From assembly GCA_905339215.1 (NCBI GenBank), contig CAJPFN010000038.1, forward strand, positions 27,331 through 91,330: 64,000 nt of DNA, in the 5' to 3' direction. Both the position numbers and the translations under genes were made by a program. This DNA is from Rhizobiaceae bacterium (GTDB taxonomy: Bacteria > Pseudomonadota > Alphaproteobacteria > Rhizobiales > Rhizobiaceae). Shown here one piece after another: positions 49,665 to 57,941 of this stretch (position 1 is the first letter of the stretch; every line of letters starts with the position of its first letter). A model generated the notes under the pieces. That model searched no databases. It saw only the letters and a list, made by a program, of their open reading frames with translations, and was not told where the DNA came from.

Positions 49665-50786
49665 ATGAGCAGCAGGGCGATTTCGCGCAGAAACTTCCTC
49701 ACCAAATCGACGGCTGCCGGCGCGGCCGTTGCCGGCAGTGCGCTGGCCGCGCCGGCCGTGCTGGCCCAGAGTCCGATCACGCTGAAGATGCAGTCGTCAT
49801 GGCCGGCGTCGGACGTATTCCAGGAGATGGCCGCCCAGTATGTCGAGCGCGTCGAAGCGATGTCGGGCGGCCGCCTGAAAATCGACCTTCTGCCCGCCGG
49901 CGCTGTGGTCGGCGCGTTCCAGGTGCAGGACGCTTGCCACGACGGCACGATCGACGCGGCCCATACCGTGCCGGTCTACTGGTACGGCAAGAACAAGGCT
50001 GCGTCGCTGTTCGGCACGGGTCCGGTGTTCGGCGGCGACGCCAACCAGATGATTGCCTGGCTCTACCATGGCGGCGGACAGGAGTTCTACCGCGAGCTGA
50101 CGCAGGACATCCTCGGCCTCAACGTGGTCGGTTTCCTGTCGTTCGGCATGCCGGCGCAGCCGCTCGGCTGGTTCAAGAGCGAGATCACCGACGCAAGCCA
50201 GCTCTCCGGACTGAAGTACCGCACGGTCGGCCTCGCAGCGGACCTGTTCCAGGCAATGGGCGCTTCGGTGGCGCAGCTCCCCGGCGGTGAGATCGTGCCG
50301 GCCATGGAGCGCGGCGTGATCGACGGCTTCGAGTTCAACAACCCGACCTCGGACATGCGCTTCGGCGCCCAGGACGTGGCGAAGAACTACATGCTGTCGT
50401 CCTATCACCAGGCGAGCGAGTCCTTCGAGTACATCTTCAACAAGGACAAGTTCGAGAGCCTCGGGCCCGACCTGCAGGCGATCCTGAAATACGGGGTGGA
50501 GGCCGCGCACCTTGCCAACTTCGCGCTGGCCATGAATCAGTATTCGTCCGACCTGCAGAAGCTGCAGACCGAATCCGGGGTGAATGTGAAGCGCACGCCC
50601 GACTCGGTGCTGCAAGCGCAACTCGAGGCCTGGGACAAGATCCTTCCGCCGCTGATGGAAGATCCGTTCTTCGCCAAGGTGGTGGAGAGCCAGAAGGCCT
50701 GGTGCGAGCGCGTCGTTTACTACAGCCTGCAGAACGCGCCGGACTACAAGCTGGCCTACCAGCACTACTTCCCCGGCAAGCTCTGA
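49665..50786 (+). CDS. TRAP transporter substrate-binding protein, DctP family
   Basis: A 373-residue periplasmic solute-binding protein with a twin-arginine signal (SRRNFLTKS, then AAPAVLAQSP). The mature part begins ITLKMQSSWPASDVFQEMA. The conserved Arg in GLKYRTVGL should clamp a ligand carboxylate, and the overall pattern (MIAWLYHGGGQEFYRE, GVIDGFEFNNPTSD) resembles TakP-like binders of 2-oxo or hydroxy monocarboxylates. GGAGGA precedes two ATGs; 49665 has the better spacing. The dctQ and dctM genes follow. Confidence 0.9.
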   Translation: MSSRAISRRNFLTKSTAAGAAVAGSALAAPAVLAQSPITLKMQSSWPASDVFQEMAAQYVERVEAMSGGRLKIDLLPAGAVVGAFQVQDACHDGTIDAAHTVPVYWYGKNKAASLFGTGPVFGGDANQMIAWLYHGGGQEFYRELTQDILGLNVVGFLSFGMPAQPLGWFKSEITDASQLSGLKYRTVGLAADLFQAMGASVAQLPGGEIVPAMERGVIDGFEFNNPTSDMRFGAQDVAKNYMLSSYHQASESFEYIFNKDKFESLGPDLQAILKYGVEAAHLANFALAMNQYSSDLQKLQTESGVNVKRTPDSVLQAQLEAWDKILPPLMEDPFFAKVVESQKAWCERVVYYSLQNAPDYKLAYQHYFPGKL

Positions 50787-50877
50787 CCGGAGCCAGCCTC
50801 TTGTTTCCGGCCGGCGGCGCGCGGTGCGCCGCCGGCCGCAGTGACCCGGCCCCGGATTCCAGTCAAGCGAGAGCTCC

Positions 50878-51483
50878 GTGGAAAGCTACATACGGTTCGC
50901 CGACCGTCTTTCGGCATGGTTCGGCAAGGTGTTCGCCTGGTGCGTCATGGTGATGACGCTTGGCGTCGGCTACGAGGTCGTGGTGCGCTACCTGTTCCGA
51001 GCGCCGACGCCCTGGGCGTTCGACCTCTCCTACATGATGTACGGCACCATGTTCATGATGGCCGGTGCCTACACGCTGTCGCGCGACGGCCATGTGCGCG
51101 GCGATTTCGTCTACCGTCTGTGGCGTCCGCGCACGCAGGCTTCGGTCGAACTCGTGCTCTACTTCCTGTTCTTCTTCCCGGGTGTGATCGCGCTGGTGTT
51201 TTCCGGCTGGCGCTATGCCAGCCGCTCGTGGCGCTATCTCGAAGTGTCGACGATGAGCCCGGCGAACATCCCGATCTACCAGTTCAAAACCGTCATCATC
51301 GCTGCGGGAATCCTGCTCGTCATCCAGGGCATCGCCCAGGTCTTCCGCTGCATCATTACCATCCGGGCGGGGGCGTGGCCCAGGCCGGAGGAGGACGTCG
51401 AGGAGCTCGAAGACCTCTTGCAGAAAGAGGGCATGGCCGCCCTCGATCCGACCCACCATGCCGAACCAGAGGCTCCCCGATGA
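50878..51483 (+). CDS. TRAP transporter small permease, DctQ family
   Basis: A 201-residue membrane protein with four transmembrane segments, typical of DctQ (VVRYLFRAPTPWAFDLSYMMYGTMF is the conserved core). A 40-residue acidic C-terminal tail (EEDVEELEDLLQKEG) is an addition to the usual form. It starts with GTG, 91 bases after the binding-protein gene, and overlaps dctM by ATGA. Confidence 0.9.
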   Translation: MESYIRFADRLSAWFGKVFAWCVMVMTLGVGYEVVVRYLFRAPTPWAFDLSYMMYGTMFMMAGAYTLSRDGHVRGDFVYRLWRPRTQASVELVLYFLFFFPGVIALVFSGWRYASRSWRYLEVSTMSPANIPIYQFKTVIIAAGILLVIQGIAQVFRCIITIRAGAWPRPEEDVEELEDLLQKEGMAALDPTHHAEPEAPR

Positions 51484-52832
51484 CCGATCCCCAGATCGCC
51501 CTCCTGATGCTGGGGCTGTTCATCTTCGTCATCATGCTCGGCTTCCCGATCGCCTTCACGCTGATGGCGATGGGTATCGGCTTCGGCTACTACGCCTACT
51601 ACGATCCGACGCGGATGAAGCACCTGTTCGACAACAGGATCTTCGACCTGTTCGTCAACCAGACCTATTCGGTGATGGCCAACGACGTGCTGACGGCGAT
51701 CCCGCTGTTCCTGTTCATGGGCTATGTCGTCGAACGCGCCAACATCGTCGACCGGCTATTCGACACGCTGAGCGTGGCGACCCGGCGCGTGCCGGGCTCT
51801 CTGGCCGTCGCGGCGCTGATCACCTGCGCGCTGTTCGCCACTGCGACGGGCATCGTCGGCGCCGTGGTCACCCTGATGGGCCTGCTAGCGCTGCCGGCCA
51901 TGCTGAGAGCGCGTTATGACGAGCGTTTCGCCACCGGCGTCATCTGCGCCGGCGGGACGCTCGGCATCCTGATCCCGCCGTCGATCATGCTGATCGTCTA
52001 TGCGGCGGCGTCGGGCGTCTCGATCGTGCGGCTCTATGCCGGCGCGCTGCTTCCCGGCTTCCTGCTGGCGGGCATGTACCTCGTCTACATCGTCGTGCGC
52101 GCGCTGCTCAATCCGGGTCTTGCGCCGCAGCGACCGCGCGACGCCGAGGAAATCCCAGTGGCACGGCTGATGTGGATGCTGCTGACCTCATTCTTTCCGC
52201 TGGCGGTGCTGATCCTGTCCGTTCTCGGCGCCATCCTGTTCGGGCTGGCGACGCCGTCGGAAGCCGCCGCGATCGGCGCACTGGGCGGGCTGGTGCTCGC
52301 CGCTGCCTATCGGGCGCTGACCTGGCGGAGACTGCAGGAATCCGTCTATCTGACGGTGCGGACAACGGCGATGGTGTGCTGGCTGTTCGTCGGCTCCTGG
52401 ACCTTCGCCTCGGTTTTCTCCTATCTCGGCGGCGAACAGGTCGTGCGCGAGTTCGTCGTCGGCCTGGACATGACGCCGCTGCAGTTCCTGCTGCTCGCCC
52501 AGTTGATCATCTTCCTGCTCGGCTGGCCGCTGGAATGGTCGGAGATCATCATCATCTTCGTGCCTATTTTCCTGCCGCTGCTGCCGCTGTTCAACATCGA
52601 TCCGCTGTTCTTCGGCATCCTCATCGCGCTCAACCTGCAGACCTCGTTCCTTACGCCGCCGATGGCGATGTCGGCCTATTACCTGAAGGGCATCGCGCCG
52701 CCGCAGGTTAGGCTGACGCAGATATTCGCCGGGTCGCTGCCCTACGTGTTCATGGTCTTCATCACGATGATCGTGCTCTACGTGTTTCCCGACATCGTCA
52801 ACTGGCTGCCGAGGTTGTTCTATGGCCGCTGA
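51480..52832 (+). CDS. TRAP transporter large permease, DctM family
   Basis: A 450-residue polytopic membrane protein of the ion transporter superfamily with about 12 hydrophobic segments. It carries sodium-coupled substrate translocation. Family motifs are LGFPIAFTLMAMGIGFG, IPLFLFMGYVVERANI, CAGGTLGILIPPSIMLIVYA and a repeat-like TPPMAMSAYYLKGI. Its start overlaps dctQ. A 55-residue membrane protein gene follows. Confidence 0.93.
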   Translation: MTDPQIALLMLGLFIFVIMLGFPIAFTLMAMGIGFGYYAYYDPTRMKHLFDNRIFDLFVNQTYSVMANDVLTAIPLFLFMGYVVERANIVDRLFDTLSVATRRVPGSLAVAALITCALFATATGIVGAVVTLMGLLALPAMLRARYDERFATGVICAGGTLGILIPPSIMLIVYAAASGVSIVRLYAGALLPGFLLAGMYLVYIVVRALLNPGLAPQRPRDAEEIPVARLMWMLLTSFFPLAVLILSVLGAILFGLATPSEAAAIGALGGLVLAAAYRALTWRRLQESVYLTVRTTAMVCWLFVGSWTFASVFSYLGGEQVVREFVVGLDMTPLQFLLLAQLIIFLLGWPLEWSEIIIIFVPIFLPLLPLFNIDPLFFGILIALNLQTSFLTPPMAMSAYYLKGIAPPQVRLTQIFAGSLPYVFMVFITMIVLYVFPDIVNWLPRLFYGR

Positions 52833-52871
52833 CACGATGACGTCCGCAGTTCGGTACGCGAGGGGCTACCC

Positions 52872-53039
52872 ATGACGACCGACCGGATCATGGCGTTGCT
52901 CGCCTTCGCCGCTTTCGCAGCGTTCGCCGGGATCGTCGGCTTCTCAGTGAAGCGCGTCGACCTGTTGATCGTGCTGGCGATTGCGGTGGCGCTCGTCGTC
53001 TACGACCTTTGGCTCCAGCTCGGGCCGAAGCGTCGATAG
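52872..53039 (+). CDS. 55-residue membrane protein after the TRAP operon
   Basis: ATG 52872 to TAG 53039 encodes a very hydrophobic peptide with two transmembrane stretches (LLAFAAFAAFAGIVGF and LLIVLAIAVALVVYDLWL) and a basic tail. It starts 40 bases after dctM with AGGGG upstream and reads as the last gene of the TRAP operon. GGCAG/CTGCC with ATTTT at 53040-53067 could be a weak terminator. Function unknown. Confidence 0.6.
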   Translation: MTTDRIMALLAFAAFAAFAGIVGFSVKRVDLLIVLAIAVALVVYDLWLQLGPKRR

Positions 53040-53171
53040 GGCAGCGGGCAACGGGGTCTGCCATTTTGATCTTGATCGCGCACGACAGCGGCGCGACAAC
53101 AGGCGCCGTCGCGCGAGGGGCGCGGCGACGGCGACCGCAAGGCGGCGGGCACGTTCTGGCAGGGGGACCTC

Positions 53172-54353
53172 ATGGGCGACACATTTACCGAGACGACAAG
53201 CGTCTCGTGGTTCACACGCATCAAGAACTCCGTCATCGGCGTCCTGATCGGGCTCGTCCTGATTGCCGGCATGGTGTTCCTGCTGTTCTGGAATGAGGGG
53301 CGGGCGGTGCAGACGGCGCGGTCACTGACCGAGGGAGCCGGGGCGGTGGTGACGGTCAGCCCCGACACGGTCGACGCAGCCAACGACGGCAAGCTGATCC
53401 ACGTCACCGGGCCGGTGTCGACGACGTCGCGGCCGACGGACGCCACTTTCGGGATTTCGGTCGACGGCGTGCGCCTGGTGCGCACCGTCGAGATGTATCA
53501 GTGGAAGGAGACTTCGAAGTCGGAGACGACCAACAAGGTCGGCGGCGGCCAGGAGACCGTGACGACCTACAGCTACTCGAAAGAGTGGTCTGAGTCCCCT
53601 AACAATTCCTCGAACTTCAAGGTGCCGGACGGCCATGCCAACCCACCGATGGAAATCCGCAGCGAGCGCTTCCAGGTGCCCGACGCCAAGCTCGGCGCCT
53701 TCACGCTGAACGAACGCGTGATCAGCGGGCTGGGTGGCGAGAAGACATTGACACTGACGACCGACATGACCGCAGCGATTGACGCCGCCTACAGCGGCAA
53801 CAAGCGCGTGACGATCGCCGAGAATCGAATCTATCTCGGCTTCAGCTCGACCAACCCGGCGATCGGCGACTACCGGATATCCTACGAGGTGGCGCCGCTC
53901 GGAGTGGCCAGCGTCATCGGCGAGCAGCGCGGCGGCGGCTTCGAGCCTTACCAGACGATGGCCGGCGACCAGTTGCTGATGGTGGACGACGGCGCGGTGC
54001 CGGCCGAAAAGATGTTCGCCGACGCCCAGTCCGCAAACGCGGTGTTGACCTGGATCCTGCGCGTCGTCGGGCTGGTGCTGCTGGCGGTCGGCTTCGGCAT
54101 GCTGCTGGCGCCGCTCGGCGTGGTGGCCGACGTGCTTCCCCCGCTCGGCAGCCTGCTCCGGATGGGAACCGGCATCGTTGCGATGTTGCTCGCCGTAGTC
54201 GTCGGCTTCGTCACCATCGCCGTCGCCTGGTTCTGGTACCGGCCCGTGCTGTCGCTGATCGTCATCGCGATCGGCGTCGCCATTGCCGCGGCGCTGATTT
54301 TTCTCGGGCGGAGCCGGGCGAAGGCGGCACCTGCGACCGCGCAGCCGGTCTGA
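53172..54353 (+). CDS. TMEM43 (LUMA) family membrane protein
   Basis: A 393-residue protein matching the TMEM43 family: one N-terminal transmembrane helix (IGVLIGLVLIAGMVFLLFWNEGRAVQTARSL), a large soluble domain of about 230 residues (VEMYQWKET, YSYSKEWSESP, NPPMEIRSERF), and four clustered C-terminal helices. The LLFWNEGRA motif is characteristic. Bacterial members have no settled function; the human one is an inner nuclear membrane protein. It is not evidently part of the TRAP operon. Confidence 0.85.
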   Translation: MGDTFTETTSVSWFTRIKNSVIGVLIGLVLIAGMVFLLFWNEGRAVQTARSLTEGAGAVVTVSPDTVDAANDGKLIHVTGPVSTTSRPTDATFGISVDGVRLVRTVEMYQWKETSKSETTNKVGGGQETVTTYSYSKEWSESPNNSSNFKVPDGHANPPMEIRSERFQVPDAKLGAFTLNERVISGLGGEKTLTLTTDMTAAIDAAYSGNKRVTIAENRIYLGFSSTNPAIGDYRISYEVAPLGVASVIGEQRGGGFEPYQTMAGDQLLMVDDGAVPAEKMFADAQSANAVLTWILRVVGLVLLAVGFGMLLAPLGVVADVLPPLGSLLRMGTGIVAMLLAVVVGFVTIAVAWFWYRPVLSLIVIAIGVAIAAALIFLGRSRAKAAPATAQPV

Positions 54354-54483
54354 AGCCGCAGAGCGGCGACACGCATCGCGGCCTCGCCGGCCGCCATCAC
54401 CGGCGTCTCACCAAGGCGTGAATGGACCGTGGGACGTCGCTCCCTACCTTTGTCGTCAACCAAGCCGATAGAGGGAGGATGCC

Positions 54484-55359
54484 ATGACACGACCGGCGAT
54501 CACGCAGGCGATGATCGACGCCTATGACGAATACACCCACCTGACGCTCGACCGGCGCGGCTTCATGGCGAAGTTGACGCAATTGGCCGGCTCGGGTGCG
54601 GCGGCGGCCGCGATCGCGCCGCTTCTGGCGGCGAACTCGGCGCAGGCGGCCGTCGTCGCCGAGGACGACGACCGGGTCATAGGCGAGGATATCGCCTATC
54701 CTGGCAGCTCTGGCGAGATGAAGGGCTATCTGGTCAAACCCGCCGCGACGGCGGGGAAGCTACCCGCCGTCATCGTCGTCCACGAGAACCGCGGGCTCAA
54801 CCCGCACATCCGTGACGTGGCGCGGCGGCTGGCGCTGGAAGGCTTCGTCGCACTGGCGCCCGACTTCCTGTCGCCGCTCGGCGGCACGCCTGCCGACGAG
54901 GACAAGGCGCGGGAGATGTTCGGGCAGCTCCAGCCCGGGCAGGTGACCGCCGATGGCGTCGCCACGATCGCCTTCCTCGCCAGCCACGAAGCCGGCAACG
55001 GCAAGGTCGGCGCGGTCGGCTTCTGCTGGGGCGGCGGAACGGTCAATGACCTGGCGGTGGCGTCGCCAGATCTCCGCGCGGCGGTTGCATATTACGGCCG
55101 TCAGCCGAAGGCGGAAGACGTGGAGAAGATCCAGGCTGCCGTGCTGCTCCACTATGCCGGGCTTGACGAGCGCATCAACGCCGGTATCGACGCTTACCGC
55201 GCCTCGCTGGAAGCGGCCGGCAAGACCTTCGAGGTCCACGTCTATGACGGTGTCAATCATGCCTTCAACAACGACACCTCCGCGGCGCGCTACGACAAAG
55301 CGGCGGCGGAGCTTGCCTGGGGAAGGACCGTGGCCTTCTTCAAGGAAAAGCTGGCGTAA
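54484..55359 (+). CDS. Dienelactone hydrolase family protein with Tat-type signal
   Basis: A 291-residue alpha/beta hydrolase. The nucleophile is Cys181 in GFCWGGG, with Asp in YAGLDERINAG and His in GVNHAFNND completing the triad. VVHENRGLNPHIRDVARRLA is the conserved DLH stretch. A twin-arginine-like signal (DRRGFMAKL, then an Ala-rich core) begins only at residue 24, so export after an N-terminal extension is expected, as in the YghX-type members. GGAGGAT precedes the ATG. The natural ester substrate is unknown. Confidence 0.88.
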   Translation: MTRPAITQAMIDAYDEYTHLTLDRRGFMAKLTQLAGSGAAAAAIAPLLAANSAQAAVVAEDDDRVIGEDIAYPGSSGEMKGYLVKPAATAGKLPAVIVVHENRGLNPHIRDVARRLALEGFVALAPDFLSPLGGTPADEDKAREMFGQLQPGQVTADGVATIAFLASHEAGNGKVGAVGFCWGGGTVNDLAVASPDLRAAVAYYGRQPKAEDVEKIQAAVLLHYAGLDERINAGIDAYRASLEAAGKTFEVHVYDGVNHAFNNDTSAARYDKAAAELAWGRTVAFFKEKLA

Positions 55360-55397
55360 TAGCGGGTCCGGCGCGGCGCCGGCGCCGCGGCAAGCCC

Positions 55398-55595
55398 TCA
55401 GGCCATGCCGCGCTTGTGGCGGGCGCGGGATAGGATGCGTCGCCAGCGCAGCATCTCGATCGGCACCGGCTCCTTGCGGTTCGAAAGCTGGAAGATCTCG
55501 TTCTCCAGGTTCTTCAGCGAACGCCAGAAGTCGTAGTCGCTGAGGCGCGGGTCGTTCGCCAACCTTTCCGACGTGTGGTCGATATCGATGCTCAT
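55398..55595 (-). CDS. 65-residue conserved hypothetical protein
   Basis: A small soluble protein (MSIDIDHTSERLANDPRLSD start) with a helical, charged C-terminus (RWRRILSRARHKRGMA). No domain was recognised. ATG 55595 has GGGGAAGG close upstream; the frame extends to 55688 without a better start. A full CtrA-type box lies about 95 bases upstream, so cell-cycle control is possible. Confidence 0.65.
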   Translation of the reverse strand: MSIDIDHTSERLANDPRLSDYDFWRSLKNLENEIFQLSNRKEPVPIEMLRWRRILSRARHKRGMA

Positions 55596-55689
55596 CGCCT
55601 TCCCCGAACAGGCCACCCGCCGCCTTCGTTCACTCCGCTTCTCTCTTTCCGGGAGTGCGCGGGCAACCATGCGCGGGCGCTTGTCCACC

Positions 55690-55704
55690 TTAACGAAGAT
55701 TTAA
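55690..55704. promoter_or_regulatory. CtrA-type binding site TTAA-N7-TTAA
   Basis: TTAA (55690-55693), seven bases, TTAA (55701-55704) matches the full CtrA consensus spacing. A third TTAA follows at 55707-55710. It is the only such full site I noticed and lies upstream of the 65-residue protein gene on the minus strand. Confidence 0.5.
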
Positions 55705-55809
55705 GGTTAACGCGGCCACGAGGACATGACCAGACGGTTCGGGACCCGGGTCTGAGATTCCCGGCGAGGGGTGCGGCTCGGCCACACCGGACTTCGGTCG
55801 CCCTATCGG

Positions 55810-56295
55810 CTATGCGGTCTTGCGCTTGATTCCGATCGAACGGCCGGCACGTTCCGGCGTCGGCATGGCGGCGTGGGCGGCCTTCAGCGCCTCCAGGCGG
55901 GAGAGGATGTCCGGGGGGAAGGGCGCCACCTTCGGGCCTGCCATGTCGATGTGCAGCGACAACGTCTCTGCTGTTGCCGCGAGCCAGCCGTCGACGTGGC
56001 GAATCTCTTCGTAGGCGCGGACGCGCTTCTCGTCATAGTCGAGGAGCTGGAAGGAGACCGTCACCTTGTCGCCGAGGTGCAGTTCCTGCACGTAACAGAC
56101 GTGCACCTCGGCGGTGTAGAAGGTGTGGGCGCGCTCCCTCACGTAGTCCGGACCGAGGCCGACCAGTTCGAAGCCGCCGTCCGAGGCGCGGTCGAAGAGT
56201 ACGATGTAATAGGCCATGTTCATATGGCCGTTGTAGTCGATCCATTCCTTCTCGACGTCCATGACCTCGGAAACGAAGGGGGTTGGCAGGCTCAT
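55810..56295 (-). CDS. Acyl-CoA thioesterase, hotdog fold (4-hydroxybenzoyl-CoA thioesterase type)
   Basis: A 161-residue hotdog thioesterase. The segment EWIDYNGHMNMAYYIVLFDRASD holds the catalytic Asp region of the 4HBT family (DYNGHMN). It hydrolyses acyl-CoA; the acyl group is not evident. ATG 56295 with AAGGAA is chosen. The last 30 residues (MPTPERAGRSIGIKRKTA) form a basic tail. Confidence 0.85.
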   Translation of the reverse strand: MSLPTPFVSEVMDVEKEWIDYNGHMNMAYYIVLFDRASDGGFELVGLGPDYVRERAHTFYTAEVHVCYVQELHLGDKVTVSFQLLDYDEKRVRAYEEIRHVDGWLAATAETLSLHIDMAGPKVAPFPPDILSRLEALKAAHAAMPTPERAGRSIGIKRKTA

Positions 56296-56404
56296 CGGTG
56301 TTCCTTGCGGCTTCAAGGCGCTGGACATGGCGCGGTCTATTTGCAGATTAGCTCCGTATAGGTCCGGCACAAGGACCGAGGCTGTCCCAATCGCGGAGGA
56401 AACC

Positions 56405-57811
56405 ATGGCCCTGAGCGACCTCAGGCGCGTCGAGCGAAACGAGGCGGGCATCCAGGCGGTGCTCGGCATCCTCAAGCAGCGGCTCGGCGAGCGCTTCCAG
56501 ACCGGCCAGGCGATCCGCGAACAGCATGCCCACACGACGACCTACATCCCCAACCAGCCGCCCGACGGCGTCGCGTTTGTCGAGACGGCGAGCGAGGTGC
56601 AGGACATCGTGAAGATCTGCGCCGAATACCGCGTCCCGGTGATCCCCTACGGGACGGGTACCTCGCTCGAAGGCCATGTGAACGCGCCGGGCGGGGGGGT
56701 CTCGATCGACACGTCCCGGTTGGACAAGGTGCTCGCCGTCAACGCCGAGGATCTTGACTGTACGGTTGAGGCGGGCGTTACCCGCGAGGCGCTGAACAGG
56801 CACCTGCGCGACACCGGCCTGTTCTTTCCGATAGATCCAGGCGCCAATGCCAGCCTCGGCGGCATGGCGTCGACGCGCGCATCCGGCACGAACGCCGTCC
56901 GCTATGGGACGATGCGCGAGAACGTCATCGGCGTGACTGCGGTGATGGCCGACGGAACCCTGGTTACGACCGGCGGCCGGGCGCGCAAATCGTCGTCGGG
57001 ATACGACCTCACCCGGCTGCTGGTCGGCTCGGAAGGAACGCTCGGCGTCATCACCTCGCTGACGCTGAAGCTCTACGGCATCCCACAGGCGATCTCCGGC
57101 GGGGTGTGCCCGTTCCCGTCGGTCGACGCCGCCTGCCGCGCCGTGATCATGACCATCCAGCTCGGCATTCCGGTGGCGCGCATCGAACTGGTCAACGCGC
57201 TGCAGATGAGTGCCATGATCGCCTACTCCAAGCTCGACTATCCGGCGAGCCCGTGCCTGTTCGTCGAATTCCACGGCACCGAGGCCGGGGTGAAGGAACA
57301 GGCGGAAATGTTCGGCGAGATCGCTGCCGAACATGGCGGGGGACCGTTCCTGTGGACCAGCGTCGCCGAGGAGCGCGCCAAGCTTTGGAAGGCCCGCCAC
57401 GACGCCTACTGGGCGTCGTTGACGATCAGGCCTGGGGCGAAGGGTTTGTCGACGGATGTCTGCGTGCCGATTTCGCGGCTCGCCGACTGTATCGCCGAGA
57501 CCGAGGCCGACATTGCCGAAAGCGGGCTCGTGGCGCCGATCATCGGCCATGTCGGCGACGGCAATTTCCACGTGCTGGTGCTGATGGACATGAGCGATCC
57601 GGCCGAAATCGAACGCGCCGAAAGCTTCGTCAAGCGCCTCAACGTGCGTGCCATCGGCATGGAGGGGACGTGCACGGGCGAGCACGGCATCGGCCAGGGC
57701 AAGCTGGCATTCCTCGAACGCGAGCACGGCGCCGGCGTCGGCGTCATGCGCTCCATCAAGACAGCACTCGACCCGTTAAACATCATGAATCCCGGCAAGA
57801 TGCCCGGTTGA
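56405..57811 (+). CDS. FAD-linked oxidase, D-lactate dehydrogenase/glycolate oxidase type
   Basis: A 468-residue protein with the VAO/PCMH-type FAD domain (PVIPYGTGTSLEGHVNAPGGGVSID, GANASLGGMASTRASGTNAVRYG, LVGSEGTLGVIT) and the FAD-oxidase C-terminal domain (GHVGDGNFHVLVLMD, EGTCTGEHGIGQGK). It resembles D-lactate dehydrogenase (cytochrome) of the Dld/GlcD family, which oxidises 2-hydroxy acids and passes electrons to the membrane chain. GGAGGA precedes the ATG. A TRAP transporter for carboxylates lies 4 kb upstream, which makes a 2-hydroxy acid substrate plausible. Confidence 0.88.
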   Translation: MALSDLRRVERNEAGIQAVLGILKQRLGERFQTGQAIREQHAHTTTYIPNQPPDGVAFVETASEVQDIVKICAEYRVPVIPYGTGTSLEGHVNAPGGGVSIDTSRLDKVLAVNAEDLDCTVEAGVTREALNRHLRDTGLFFPIDPGANASLGGMASTRASGTNAVRYGTMRENVIGVTAVMADGTLVTTGGRARKSSSGYDLTRLLVGSEGTLGVITSLTLKLYGIPQAISGGVCPFPSVDAACRAVIMTIQLGIPVARIELVNALQMSAMIAYSKLDYPASPCLFVEFHGTEAGVKEQAEMFGEIAAEHGGGPFLWTSVAEERAKLWKARHDAYWASLTIRPGAKGLSTDVCVPISRLADCIAETEADIAESGLVAPIIGHVGDGNFHVLVLMDMSDPAEIERAESFVKRLNVRAIGMEGTCTGEHGIGQGKLAFLEREHGAGVGVMRSIKTALDPLNIMNPGKMPG

Positions 57812-57941
57812 ACGGGAAAGGCCGCGCCGGCGGCCCACAATCGCCACTTTATCGACAGACTGATCGGCATAGAGTGCGCGCCGAAAACGACATTCGGATC
57901 GGGGTGAGTCGCTGGCAAGGCTCTTCGTAATCGTCGGCGGG

